DNA from: Noviherbaspirillum pedocola
Lineage (GTDB): Bacteria; Pseudomonadota; Gammaproteobacteria; Burkholderiales; Burkholderiaceae_D
DNA length: 35,678 nucleotides
NCBI RefSeq assembly: GCF_016632335.1
Contig: NZ_JAEPBG010000031.1
Span: 1-35,678, forward strand
Direction: 5' to 3'
Both the position numbers and the translations under genes were made by a program. Of this stretch, positions 8,145 to 15,624 are shown one piece after another; the stretch's first letter is position 1; each line of letters starts with the position of its first letter. The notes beneath the pieces were generated by a model. The model was given only the letters and a program-made list of their open reading frames with translations. It was not told the DNA's origin and did no database searches.

Positions 8145-8831
8145 TCAGAAAGGCAGCGCCAGCTTCAGCACCCAGGCATTGCGGGTCTGCCGGGCCGCGC
8201 TCCAGGTCAGCGCCAGCCGGGCGCGCGCGACGCCGGCCGACAGTCCTACGCTGAAGTCCGGGCCGCCGGCATGGTAGACAGCGAGCGGCGCGGGATGGCG
8301 CGCGGTATGCAGATAGCCGGCATGCATTTCCGCACGCATCGTGCGCCCCAGATCGCTGGCGGCATTGCATTCCGCATACAAGGTGGCTGTACCCGCGCCG
8401 AAGTAGTTTGGAGATGCCGACAGGCGGCCGCTGAACACGGCGCCGGTGAAGCCAGCGTAGGCTTCGAGGTAATCATAGGCGGCGGCCCCGGGGAAGGCCG
8501 CCGCGACGATGCCGCCGTCCCAGGCGAGGCCGGAACGATCGCGCGCGGCGCGGCCGGCATAAGTCAGCAGTTGCACATGGGCGCGGTACTCCCCGCGCAG
8601 ATCGATGCCCGAGATGAAGCCACCGGCATACCAGCCATTCGACGCATCCACGCCCAGGTGCAGTTGCGGCTCGGCCCTACCATGGCTGAGCGTCGCGCCG
8701 CGATAGCGGTAGTCGGAGACAATGGCCATGCTGCCGTCGACTTGAGCCAGCGCCTGGCCCGCGGCCATCGCCCCCGCGGCCAGCAGCATGCGGCGCGCGA
8801 TGCGCTCAGTGCTGCGCTCAATGCCGCCCAT
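8145..8831 (-). CDS. TorF-like outer-membrane protein
   Basis: This 228-residue protein probably belongs to the TorF/TIGR02001 family of small putative porins. The family start is visible after a signal-like stretch (RRMLLAAGAMAAGQALAQ): VDGSMAIVSDYRYRGATLSH is the typical opening, followed by alternating strands (GWYAGGFISGIDL) and a C-terminal Phe (LKLALPF). The ATG at 8831 overlaps the last codons of the protease gene, which implies coupled translation. A later ATG at 8789 would give a tighter signal peptide. It is the last gene of the sigma/anti-sigma/protease operon, so it is likely either a target or a partner of that regulatory unit. Confidence 0.7.
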   Translation of the reverse strand: MGGIERSTERIARRMLLAAGAMAAGQALAQVDGSMAIVSDYRYRGATLSHGRAEPQLHLGVDASNGWYAGGFISGIDLRGEYRAHVQLLTYAGRAARDRSGLAWDGGIVAAAFPGAAAYDYLEAYAGFTGAVFSGRLSASPNYFGAGTATLYAECNAASDLGRTMRAEMHAGYLHTARHPAPLAVYHAGGPDFSVGLSAGVARARLALTWSAARQTRNAWVLKLALPF

Positions 8832-10065
8832 CGTCGGGCGCACGGGACGCAATGCAGGAGCAGGCGCAAGCCTGGCCGACCCGCTGAAGCGCGGCGCAGG
8901 CATCCACCTGGCCTGCCGTGCCCGACATGGCCTGCCTTGCCTGGCGCGGCGTCAGCTCGGGCCGCAGCTGGGTGAGCAGGGCAAGCAATCCGGAAACATG
9001 GGGCGCGGCGAAGGAGGCGCCCGAAACGAAGCCGAAACGCGCCCCGGGCAGGGTGCTTGGCACATCCTTTGCCGGCGCGAGCAGCACGCGCGCGCGCATG
9101 GCCTCGGGTATAGGCGCGCCGGCAACTGCGATCGCCGCGGGATGCGATGCCGGAAAGCCGCCGTCAGGCAATTGCACATCAGCCGCAGCCACCAGCTTGA
9201 TGCCGCGCGCCGCCGCCTGATCGAGCAATTCGCGCAGCAGTCGGTCTTCCGGTCCGGCAAGACTCAGATTGATGACCTGCGCGCCGCGCAATATCGCCGC
9301 CTGCAGCGCCTTGGCCAGCGTGAAGCTGTCGCACGCGGTGCCGCCGTCCCGCTGTTGCCAGCATGCACGCAGCGCGTAGAGCCGCGCCGCCGGCGCGATG
9401 CCGGCGATGCCCATGCCATTGCCCTCGCGTGCCGCAATGATCCCGGCGACCGCGGTGCCATGCGCCTCCGCACCGGGCTTGCCGTCATCGACGAAATTCT
9501 CTTCCCATGCGACCTGGCCTTCCAGGTCCGGGTGCGCGGCATCGACGCCGCTATCGATGACGGCCACGGACACGCCGCGGCCGGTCGCCGTCTGATGCAA
9601 TCGGGACAGCTGCCACAGCCGTGCGGCCGGCTGCAAGGGATAGAGCGGGTCGCTGCTGCCGTCGGCTTCCATCGCATGGAAGCGCTGTACCGGCTGGGTC
9701 CACTCGACGCGCAGATCCCGCGACAGCGCGTTCGCCAGGCTGGCGGCGCGCTTCGCGTCGAGCGGCTTCAGCACGAAGCAGTGCAGACCAAGCACCGGCA
9801 TGGGCCAGTCGTCGGCCAGCGTGAACCCATGGTCTCGCGCCAGGCCTGCCGCGATGCGGCGCTGTGCATTCCAATCGGCGGCGCCATAGCCGGCAGGCCC
9901 GGCATCGGGTCGGAAATGCGGCGGCGGCGCTTTCAGCATCACCAGCAGCCGCACCGTTCCCGGCTCCAGCGGGATGCCCGGCGCGGCGGCCTGTCCCAAG
10001 GCGCAGCCGGCCAGCGTCAGCGCGAGTCCGAGCGCGATGAGCATGCGGCGCGGCCAGGGCTTCAA
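8818..10065 (-). CDS. Subtilisin-like (S8) serine protease, lipoprotein
   Basis: This is a 415-residue envelope protease. I prefer the TTG start at 10065: it has a GAGAGG site 6 bases upstream, overlaps the anti-sigma stop, and adds basic residues (KPWPRR) before the hydrophobic core. An ATG at 10044 is the alternative. A lipobox (TLAGC, Cys21) suggests lipidation. Residues 37-132 look like an I9-type prodomain. The catalytic domain shows Asp171 (VAVIDSGVD), His202 (AHGTAVAGI) and Ser351 (GFVSGASFAAPHVSG). The oxyanion-hole Asn expected in the VAAAGN block is not there; the sequence reads VAAADVQLPDGG. The gene sits between an anti-sigma gene and a TorF-like porin gene, overlapping both. A role in releasing the sigma factor or processing envelope proteins is an inference. 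Confidence 0.85.
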   Translation of the reverse strand: MKPWPRRMLIALGLALTLAGCALGQAAAPGIPLEPGTVRLLVMLKAPPPHFRPDAGPAGYGAADWNAQRRIAAGLARDHGFTLADDWPMPVLGLHCFVLKPLDAKRAASLANALSRDLRVEWTQPVQRFHAMEADGSSDPLYPLQPAARLWQLSRLHQTATGRGVSVAVIDSGVDAAHPDLEGQVAWEENFVDDGKPGAEAHGTAVAGIIAAREGNGMGIAGIAPAARLYALRACWQQRDGGTACDSFTLAKALQAAILRGAQVINLSLAGPEDRLLRELLDQAAARGIKLVAAADVQLPDGGFPASHPAAIAVAGAPIPEAMRARVLLAPAKDVPSTLPGARFGFVSGASFAAPHVSGLLALLTQLRPELTPRQARQAMSGTAGQVDACAALQRVGQACACSCIASRAPDDGRH

Positions 10066-10688
10066 TGGCCGCCTCTCGCGTCCAGCGGCTCGGCCATGGT
10101 CACCCTTGGCTCGCGGCGCAATGCCACCAGCGCCTGCTCTTGCGTGCCGCGCTCGACCCGGAGCACATAGGCGTCGGCCGCGGTCGGCCCATCCGCGAGG
10201 CGCGCGCCGCTCGCGCGCAGAATCTGCCGCAGCTCTTTCTCGCTGGTATCCGGCCGAAAGGCCACGACGATATCGCCGTCGCCGCCGCCGCCGGTGCGGC
10301 CGAGACCGTGATAGCGCGGCGCGAGGCTGGCCGGCAGGATGGCGAACGCCGCGATCAGGGCGGCAGCGCCGGCCAGAGTCCAGTGCGTCCACGAGGGGCG
10401 GCGCAACGTCCGGGCGGGACCCGGCGCTGCCTGCGCTGGCGCATGCAGCCGCGAGCGCAAGCGCTGCCAGGCTACATCCGCATCCGCGCCAGGGCCCGGA
10501 TGGCGTGCCGCATCTACGCTCAGCCTGCGCTGTAGGTCCAGGTCGGCGCGGCATTGCTGGCAATGCCGCAGATGCCGTTCCACGTGCTGGCTTTCGAGCC
10601 GTTCCAGCGCGCCGGTGGCGAACCAGGGCAAGAGCTCCTGCGCCGCCTGGTGCTCCGCATCTTCATTCCGCAATGGCTTCTTCTCCAT
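10062..10688 (-). CDS. Zinc-finger anti-sigma factor with prodomain-like periplasmic tail
   Basis: This 208-residue inner-membrane protein should hold the neighbouring ECF sigma factor inactive. The cytoplasmic part has a zinc-binding anti-sigma motif (HLRHCQQC; His39, Cys43, Cys46). One membrane segment follows (about 103-123, WTLAGAAALIAAFAILPASL). After a Gly-rich linker, residues 139-205 read DIVVAFRPDTSEKELRQILR, then SGARLADGP, YVLRVERGTQEQALVALRRE and PRVTMAEP. This pattern closely resembles the beta-alpha-beta prodomain of fervidolysin-like subtilases. Its ATG shares one base with the sigma stop (TGATG) and its stop overlaps the protease TTG start. The tail could inhibit or be bound by the protease encoded next; that is inference. 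Confidence 0.8.
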   Translation of the reverse strand: MEKKPLRNEDAEHQAAQELLPWFATGALERLESQHVERHLRHCQQCRADLDLQRRLSVDAARHPGPGADADVAWQRLRSRLHAPAQAAPGPARTLRRPSWTHWTLAGAAALIAAFAILPASLAPRYHGLGRTGGGGDGDIVVAFRPDTSEKELRQILRASGARLADGPTAADAYVLRVERGTQEQALVALRREPRVTMAEPLDARGGH

Positions 10689-11377
10689 CAGCGCGCCTCC
10701 GCCCTGTCGCCCAGCAGAACTTCCAACTTGCGCCGTCCATGGAACATGCGCGATTTCACCGTGTTTACCGGGCATTCCATGATCGCGGCGATCTCGTGAT
10801 AATCCAGCCCGTGAAAATAGGTGAGGCAGACCACCGCGCGCTGCTCGAAGGGCAGGCAGGACAAGGCCTGTTCCAGGCGCTGCCGCAACTCCTGCCGCTG
10901 CGCCGCTTCTTCCGGCTCATCGCGGCTGTCGTCCGGCATCAGCTCGACGTCATGGTCGATGGGATCGTCGAAGGCGCGCAGGGCCTTCATCGCCTTGCGC
11001 CATGCGATTGCGAATATCCAGGTCGACAGCTTGCAGCTGCCGTCGTAGCGGCCGGCGCTGTTCCATACCGCTAGCATGGTGTCGTTCACGACTTCCTCGC
11101 ACAGGCTCGGACGGCGGATCGCACGGTCCAGGAAGCGCATCAGCCGTGGAAAATAGCGGCGATACAGCAATTCGAAGGCATGAAGATCACCGTCGCTTGC
11201 CAGATGCAGCAGCCGCGCTTCATGTTCATCGTCCGAGGCCGTCGGGGTGCCGCTTCGGCTGGCCCTCTTCCACATCCCGGAATCTCCATCGTCGACGGTA
11301 TATGCCCCGATCGCCGCAATCGGTTCAATCGCATCAATTGGCGCGTTGCCGCCGCGATTCCGACTGTGCCGAGTCAT
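10688..11377 (-). CDS. ECF-type RNA polymerase sigma factor, first gene of an overlapping operon
   Basis: The factor is 229 residues long. The start at 11377 has a strong GGAGG nine bases upstream; an internal ATG at 11275 is a weaker choice. After a variable N-terminal stretch of about 50 residues, region 2 is seen in AFELLYRRYFPRLMRFLDRA, EEVVNDTMLAVWNSAGRYDG and STWIFAIAWRKAMKAL. Region 4 is seen in CLPFEQRAVVCLTYFHGLDY followed by EIAAIMECPVNTVKSRMFHG. It is followed with overlaps by anti-sigma, protease and porin genes. The gene runs divergently from the TIGR03118 gene at 11625, with 247 bases between them. It is clearly distinct from the sigma factor at 7378-8070. Confidence 0.9.
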   Translation of the reverse strand: MTRHSRNRGGNAPIDAIEPIAAIGAYTVDDGDSGMWKRASRSGTPTASDDEHEARLLHLASDGDLHAFELLYRRYFPRLMRFLDRAIRRPSLCEEVVNDTMLAVWNSAGRYDGSCKLSTWIFAIAWRKAMKALRAFDDPIDHDVELMPDDSRDEPEEAAQRQELRQRLEQALSCLPFEQRAVVCLTYFHGLDYHEIAAIMECPVNTVKSRMFHGRRKLEVLLGDRAEAR

Positions 11378-11565
11378 TATGCAAAACCTCCGGGCGGCGA
11401 GGCTGCGATAACGCAAAGCGCCATGCGTAGCGAAAAAGCGCGCCATGTAAAGCGCCGTCGACGCCATGCTTGATCCCGCCCAACCCCCACGCGGCGTGTC
11501 GCCGCGGCCTTGAACCGCCAGCCGTGCTTTGCGCATATACGGCAGGTGCGGCTGCGCAGGCCGCG

Positions 11566-11604
11566 CTTCTCAACCGGACTTCTCAACTGGATTTCTCAAC
11601 CGGA
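11566..11604 (+). repeat. Three tandem 13-bp repeats before the TIGR03118 gene
   Basis: Units at 11566-11578, 11579-11591 and 11592-11604 read CTTCTCAACCGGA, CTTCTCAACTGGA and TTTCTCAACCGGA, followed by CTTCG. They end 20 bases before the next start codon, so they lie in its promoter or leader. Whether they bind a regulator is unknown. Confidence 0.7.
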
Positions 11605-11624
11605 CTTCGCTTTGGAGCGCCATC

Positions 11625-12746
11625 ATGAAGACACATTCATTACAACGAGCTCTCGTTCGACTGTGCATGCTCGCCGCTCTGGCCGCGGCGCAGTCTGCGC
11701 ATGCGGCGGGGGACTTTTATGAGCAGCGCAACCTGGTATCGAATGGCGGCGTTGCCGCCGCGAACACCGACCCGAATCTGGTCAACGGCTGGGGGACTGC
11801 CTTCAATCCCTTCGGTTTTCTCTGGGTTGCCGACAACGGCACCGGCGTTTCGACGCTGTATGACGGCGCCGGCAAGCCGCAAACGCTCGTGGTGCAGATT
11901 CCTTCGCCCACCGGCGCCAGCGGCGGTACGCCCACCGGCATCGTGTTCAACGGCTCGTCGGACTTCGCGGTGACGCGGAACGACAAATCCGGGCCGAGCC
12001 GCTTCCTCTTCGCAACCGAGGACGGGGTCATTGCCGGCTGGGCGCCGAACGTGGATCCGACTCACGCGATCAAGGTCGTGGACAACTCCGCATCCGCGGG
12101 CGCGGTGTACAAGGCGCTGGCGCTGTCGGCCGATGGCGCGGGCAGCAAGCTGTATGCGGCCGACTTCCATAACAATCGCATCGATGTCTTCGATGCCGGC
12201 TTCAAGCCGGTGCAGCTGGCGGGCAGCAACTTTTCCGATCCGGGTCTGCCGGCCGGCTTCGCGCCCTTCGGCCTGCAGGCCATCGCCGGGAATATTTATG
12301 TCTCGTATGCGAAGCAGGATGCGTCGGGTCACGACGAGGTTGCGGGCCGGGGCCTGGGCTATGTGAATGTCTTCGCCCCGGATGGCAGGCTGATCAGGCG
12401 TCTGGTCTCCGGCGGCAAGCTCAATGCGCCCTGGGGCATGGCTTTGGCGCCGGCCGGCTTCGGCCGGTTCGCCGGGCGCCTGCTGGTCGGCAACTTCGGT
12501 GACGGTACCCTTCATGCCTATGACTTCGCCAGCGGCCGCTTCGTCGGCACGCTCAAGGATGCCGGGCGCCGTCCGCTGACCATCGATGGTCTCTGGGGCC
12601 TGGCGTTTGGCAATGGCTTTCAGAATCAGCCGGTCAACACGCTGTTCTTCGCGGCCGGGCCGAATGATGAAAAGCAGGGGTTGGTCGGACGCATCGATGT
12701 GGCGCCTGACGAAGGGCATGACGACGACGAGGCGGCATCGGAGTGA
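11625..12746 (+). CDS. TIGR03118 family secreted beta-propeller-like protein
   Basis: The 373-residue exported protein starts at an ATG with GGAG seven bases upstream. A signal peptide (ALVRLCMLAALAAAQSAHAA) is followed by the family hallmark NLVSNGGVAAANTDPNLVNG and WGTAFNPFGFLWVADNGTG. Repeats of the type PFGLQAIAGNIYVSYAKQD, LNAPWGMALAPAGFGRFAGR and IDGLWGLAFGNGFQNQPVNT suggest blades of a beta-propeller. The acidic C-terminus is DEGHDDDEAASE. The biochemical role of TIGR03118 proteins is unknown. The gene is divergent from the sigma/anti-sigma operon and could belong to the same regulon. Confidence 0.8.
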   Translation: MKTHSLQRALVRLCMLAALAAAQSAHAAGDFYEQRNLVSNGGVAAANTDPNLVNGWGTAFNPFGFLWVADNGTGVSTLYDGAGKPQTLVVQIPSPTGASGGTPTGIVFNGSSDFAVTRNDKSGPSRFLFATEDGVIAGWAPNVDPTHAIKVVDNSASAGAVYKALALSADGAGSKLYAADFHNNRIDVFDAGFKPVQLAGSNFSDPGLPAGFAPFGLQAIAGNIYVSYAKQDASGHDEVAGRGLGYVNVFAPDGRLIRRLVSGGKLNAPWGMALAPAGFGRFAGRLLVGNFGDGTLHAYDFASGRFVGTLKDAGRRPLTIDGLWGLAFGNGFQNQPVNTLFFAAGPNDEKQGLVGRIDVAPDEGHDDDEAASE

Positions 12747-12908
12747 ACGGGCGGCGCATCGCGTTCGGTGCAAACAGGCAGGCATTCCCGTCACTCGGCA
12801 TGTGACCAAGTACGTATTGCCGCTCCGGGCCGGCGTGCCAACAATCGGCATGGTGCGGCGCAGTGCGCGCCGCGCTTTATCTGATTTCCATTGCAAGGAG
12901 GCATGCCG

Positions 12909-13505
12909 ATGAAAGCCGTACACTCGCTGATCTTCTCCGCTGTGGTGGTCCTGCCAGCCGCTCACGCCCAGGATGACCAGCGCACGACAACCATGAAGAC
13001 CACACCAGGCGCTGGAAGCGCCGTTCAGACGACGCGCGTCAGCGCGCAGATCGTCCGCCTCGATCCGGGCACCCGCACCATCGATTTAAAGCAGCGCAAT
13101 GGTGAAGTGGTCGAGATCAAGGCAGGCGAAAGGGTGCGCAACTTCGATCAGCTCCGCGTCGGCGACATGGTCAATGCGGAATACGAGGAAGCGGTGTCGC
13201 TGGAACTGAGGAAAGGCACCGCGGGCATACGCGAGCGGGTAGAGAGCGCAAACGCGTCACAAGCGGAACATGGCGCGACACCGGGCGCTTCGGCCGAGAA
13301 GAGAGTCATGGTGCTGGCCGATGTGGTTTCGGTCAACATGAAGGACCAGAAGGTCAAGCTGCGCGGTACGCATGGCACTTTCGATGTCAAGGTAAGAGAC
13401 CCGGAGCAGTTGAAGCTGGTGAAGAAAGGCGACCAGGTAGAGATCAACTACCGGCAGGCGATGGCGATTTCGGTGAATCAGCAGCCGAATGGCGCCATGA
13501 AATGA
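12909..13505 (+). CDS. Small secreted protein with two copies of a beta-rich domain
   Basis: The 198-residue protein has a signal peptide (MKAVHSLIFSAVVVLPAAHA). The start was chosen for the GGAGG at 12897-12901. Two repeated halves are visible: IVRLDPGTRTIDLKQRNGEV ... LRVGDMVNAEYEEAVSLEL, and VVSVNMKDQKVKLRGTHGTF ... VKKGDQVEINYRQAMAISV. Each resembles the short beta-barrel domain of DUF5666-type periplasmic proteins. A low-complexity linker (about residues 105-135) joins them. I cannot assign a function. It is followed by a 12-bp hairpin. Confidence 0.7.
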   Translation: MKAVHSLIFSAVVVLPAAHAQDDQRTTTMKTTPGAGSAVQTTRVSAQIVRLDPGTRTIDLKQRNGEVVEIKAGERVRNFDQLRVGDMVNAEYEEAVSLELRKGTAGIRERVESANASQAEHGATPGASAEKRVMVLADVVSVNMKDQKVKLRGTHGTFDVKVRDPEQLKLVKKGDQVEINYRQAMAISVNQQPNGAMK

Positions 13506-13601
13506 GCGCTCGCTGAAGAAAGCGGTTCGCGCCTTGCGGTGGCGCAGAATCGGAGTGATGCCACTCGCTTGGAGCGGCTTTTCAGAGCGATGCGCATTGA
13601 T

Positions 13602-13634
13602 GAGGAATGCCGGGCACCGTGTCCGGCATTCCTC
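13602..13634 (+). terminator. Perfect 12-bp hairpin, possible terminator
   Basis: GAGGAATGCCGG (13602-13613) pairs perfectly with CCGGCATTCCTC (13623-13634) around a 9-base loop, about 100 bases after the previous gene. No T-run follows, so it could instead be a leader structure of the His-rich protein gene that starts 18 bases later. Confidence 0.5.
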
Positions 13635-13652
13635 GCCTCAGGATTTGCTGTC

Positions 13653-14153
13653 ATGCGCATTTTGAATCTCGACGCTCGCTCTGCTGCGCCATGCCGGAGG
13701 CGGACTTTCCTGCGTCCTTGCTCGGCATGGCTGGCGCTCGCATGCGCTGCCTGGGGCGCTCCGCTGCAGGCAGCCGAATGGGGGCATGGCGGTGGCGCAG
13801 GCCTGGGGCACGGCGCGGGCCCGGGCGGCGGTTTCGATCACGGGCATCCTGGAGGGATGCAGCCTTTGCCGCGCCATGGCAGTCACGACGGGCATGACGG
13901 TCACGAGGGGCACGAGGGGCATGGTGGACACGGAAGCCATGGCGCGGTGATCATCGTGCCGCCGCTGCTCGGCGTGCCGTTTTATGCCTATCCCTGGCCG
14001 GAAGCGGCGCCGCCGCCGATGGGCTTCATCGGGCGGGACGAGAATGGCAATACGGTCAGCTACTGGTACTGGTGCGACAATCCCGCCGGCTACTATCCCT
14101 ATGTCCAGACTTGCCTGTCAGGCTGGAGAGCGGTGCAGCCGGGTTCCTATTGA
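13653..14153 (+). CDS. Secreted His/Gly-rich protein
   Basis: The 166-residue protein has a long basic N-terminus and a hydrophobic signal segment (SAWLALACAAWGAPLQAA). Residues 45-95 are built of Gly-His repeats such as HGSHDGHDGHEGHEGHGGHG, which could bind metal ions. The C-terminal part contains an aromatic Cys-containing module (YWYWCDNPAGYYPYVQTC), seen in other small envelope proteins of Burkholderiales. The function is not known. It precedes the cytochrome b561 gene by 20 bases, so they may be co-transcribed. Confidence 0.65.
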   Translation: MRILNLDARSAAPCRRRTFLRPCSAWLALACAAWGAPLQAAEWGHGGGAGLGHGAGPGGGFDHGHPGGMQPLPRHGSHDGHDGHEGHEGHGGHGSHGAVIIVPPLLGVPFYAYPWPEAAPPPMGFIGRDENGNTVSYWYWCDNPAGYYPYVQTCLSGWRAVQPGSY

Positions 14154-14173
14154 ACCGGGTATGGGAGCGGAGC

Positions 14174-14767
14174 ATGACCGACTTCGTCAACACGGCAAAC
14201 CGCTATGGCCGGGTGGCCATCCTGCTGCACTGGGCCATGGCGGCCCTGCTGGTCGGACTGATTTTGTTGGGGCTTTACATGGTTGCCCTGCCGGAAACGG
14301 GATACGACATGAAGAAGATCAGCCTGATCCTGCTGCACAAGGAGCTTGGCATCCTGGCCTGGCTTCTTGCGCTGGTCCGGGTCGCATGGCGCAGCGTCAA
14401 TCCCTTGCCCGCGCTCGAACCCGGCATCCCTTTCTGGCAGCGGTGCACGGCGCGCTTCGTGCATCTGCTGTTGTATGCGCTGATGTTCTGCTTGCCACTG
14501 AGCGGCTGGCTGATGTCGTCCACGGCCGGGATTCCGGTGTCCTTCTTCGTCCTCGTCACGCTGCCGGATTATCTGCCGCGCGATGAGCGCTGGTTTCATG
14601 CGCTGGTCAGCGTGCATGGATTGCTCGCCGACGCTCTCATGCTGCTGCTGGCGCTGCACGCGGGCGCCGCGCTCGCGCATCACTTCCTGTTTCGCGATGC
14701 CACGCTGATGCGCATGCTGCCGGGCCGGAACGGCTTGCATGGATATGGCGGCAGGGAAGGACCATGA
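14174..14767 (+). CDS. Cytochrome b561
   Basis: This 197-residue inner-membrane diheme b-type cytochrome moves electrons from the quinone pool or a periplasmic partner. Four membrane helices are visible: AILLHWAMAALLVGLILLGL, ILLHKELGILAWLLALVRVA, RFVHLLLYALMFCLPLSGWL and VHGLLADALMLLLALHAGAA. The likely heme ligand histidines are in LLHW, LLHK, RFVHL, SVHG and the HAGAALAHH end. The start follows GGGAGCGGAGC. The stop overlaps the next ATG (ATGA), so translation is coupled to the MCE gene. Confidence 0.88.
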   Translation: MTDFVNTANRYGRVAILLHWAMAALLVGLILLGLYMVALPETGYDMKKISLILLHKELGILAWLLALVRVAWRSVNPLPALEPGIPFWQRCTARFVHLLLYALMFCLPLSGWLMSSTAGIPVSFFVLVTLPDYLPRDERWFHALVSVHGLLADALMLLLALHAGAALAHHFLFRDATLMRMLPGRNGLHGYGGREGP

Positions 14768-15624
14768 AAACGCCGGAATGGGACGCGACGAAGCCGCGCA
14801 GCGCCGAAGCCTGGGCCTGGTATGCGTTTGCGCTGTGCCTTCTGGCCCTGCTTGGCGTCGGCTACGTCTGGTATCGGCACGGGAATGCGCAGTACGCGTC
14901 GTATCAGGTGCATACCGGCGATGCCGTATCCGGATTGCTGGTCGATGCGCCGGTGGAATTCCACGGCGTGGAGGTAGGGCATGTCGCGCGCATCAGTCTT
15001 GCCGGGCCGCGTGAAGTGGACATCGTGCTCAGCATCCGCAAGGGAACGCCGATCAGCGCGGCTACGCTGGCGACCGTCACCTCGCGCGGACTGGCGGCCC
15101 GTGGCTTCATGGGCTATGTCTACATTGCGCTGGAGGATGCGGGAGACAGTCGCGGGCCGCTGGCGCTGCATCCCGTTTCGCATCTGCCGCTGATTGCCGC
15201 CGGGCCATCCCGTTCCAGCGACGTGGATACAGCCATCAGCACGGTCGATGCGAATGTGCAGATCCTGACGGCGCTGATGGAAGCCACGCTGAGCCGCGAC
15301 AACCTTGGCGCGCTCGATGCGTCGCTGCGCGACCTGGAACGCGTGACCGCCACGCTGGCAGCCAACAGCGACAGGCTGAATGCGATCCTGGCCAATGCGG
15401 ATCGGATGAGCCGCGATGCCGTGCCCCTGATGGCGGCGGGCACGGAGTCGCTGCGCACGATGCGTGCCGAGCTGCTGCCCCAGGCCAACCGGATGCTGGC
15501 CGATATGCAAGCCGCCTCGAAAACGCTCGCCGCCGCCGCTGACAGGCTGCAGCGCAATCCATCGCTGTTGCTGCGCGGCGCTGCCGTGCCGCTGGGACCG
15601 GGAGAGCGCGATGGCAAACCCTAG
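14764..15624 (+). CDS. MlaD family (MCE domain) protein
   Basis: The 286-residue membrane-anchored periplasmic protein is of the type that forms lipid-binding hexamers in retrograde phospholipid transport. It has one N-terminal membrane helix (AWYAFALCLLALLGVGYVWY). An MCE domain follows (VSGLLVDAPVEFHGVEVGHV, then VDIVLSIRKGTPIS and TSRGLAARGFMGYVYIAL). The C-terminal half is a long coiled coil (ALDASLRDLERVTATLAANS, NRMLADMQAASKTLAAAADR). It overlaps cytochrome b561 and is followed by a PqiC-like lipoprotein. No permease (MlaE) or ATPase (MlaF) gene adjoins. Its TAG stop coincides with the first base of the repeat element described at 15624. Confidence 0.85.
   Translation: MKTPEWDATKPRSAEAWAWYAFALCLLALLGVGYVWYRHGNAQYASYQVHTGDAVSGLLVDAPVEFHGVEVGHVARISLAGPREVDIVLSIRKGTPISAATLATVTSRGLAARGFMGYVYIALEDAGDSRGPLALHPVSHLPLIAAGPSRSSDVDTAISTVDANVQILTALMEATLSRDNLGALDASLRDLERVTATLAANSDRLNAILANADRMSRDAVPLMAAGTESLRTMRAELLPQANRMLADMQAASKTLAAAADRLQRNPSLLLRGAAVPLGPGERDGKP

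Noticed and set aside
10688-11275. Shorter start for the second sigma factor at 11275
   Set aside because: The ATG at 11377 has a much stronger GGAGG at ideal distance and a coding-like extension.
13860-13950. CRISPR-like or satellite repeat
   Set aside because: The short repeats are codons for Gly-His/Asp/Glu within a protein-coding frame, with no spacers.
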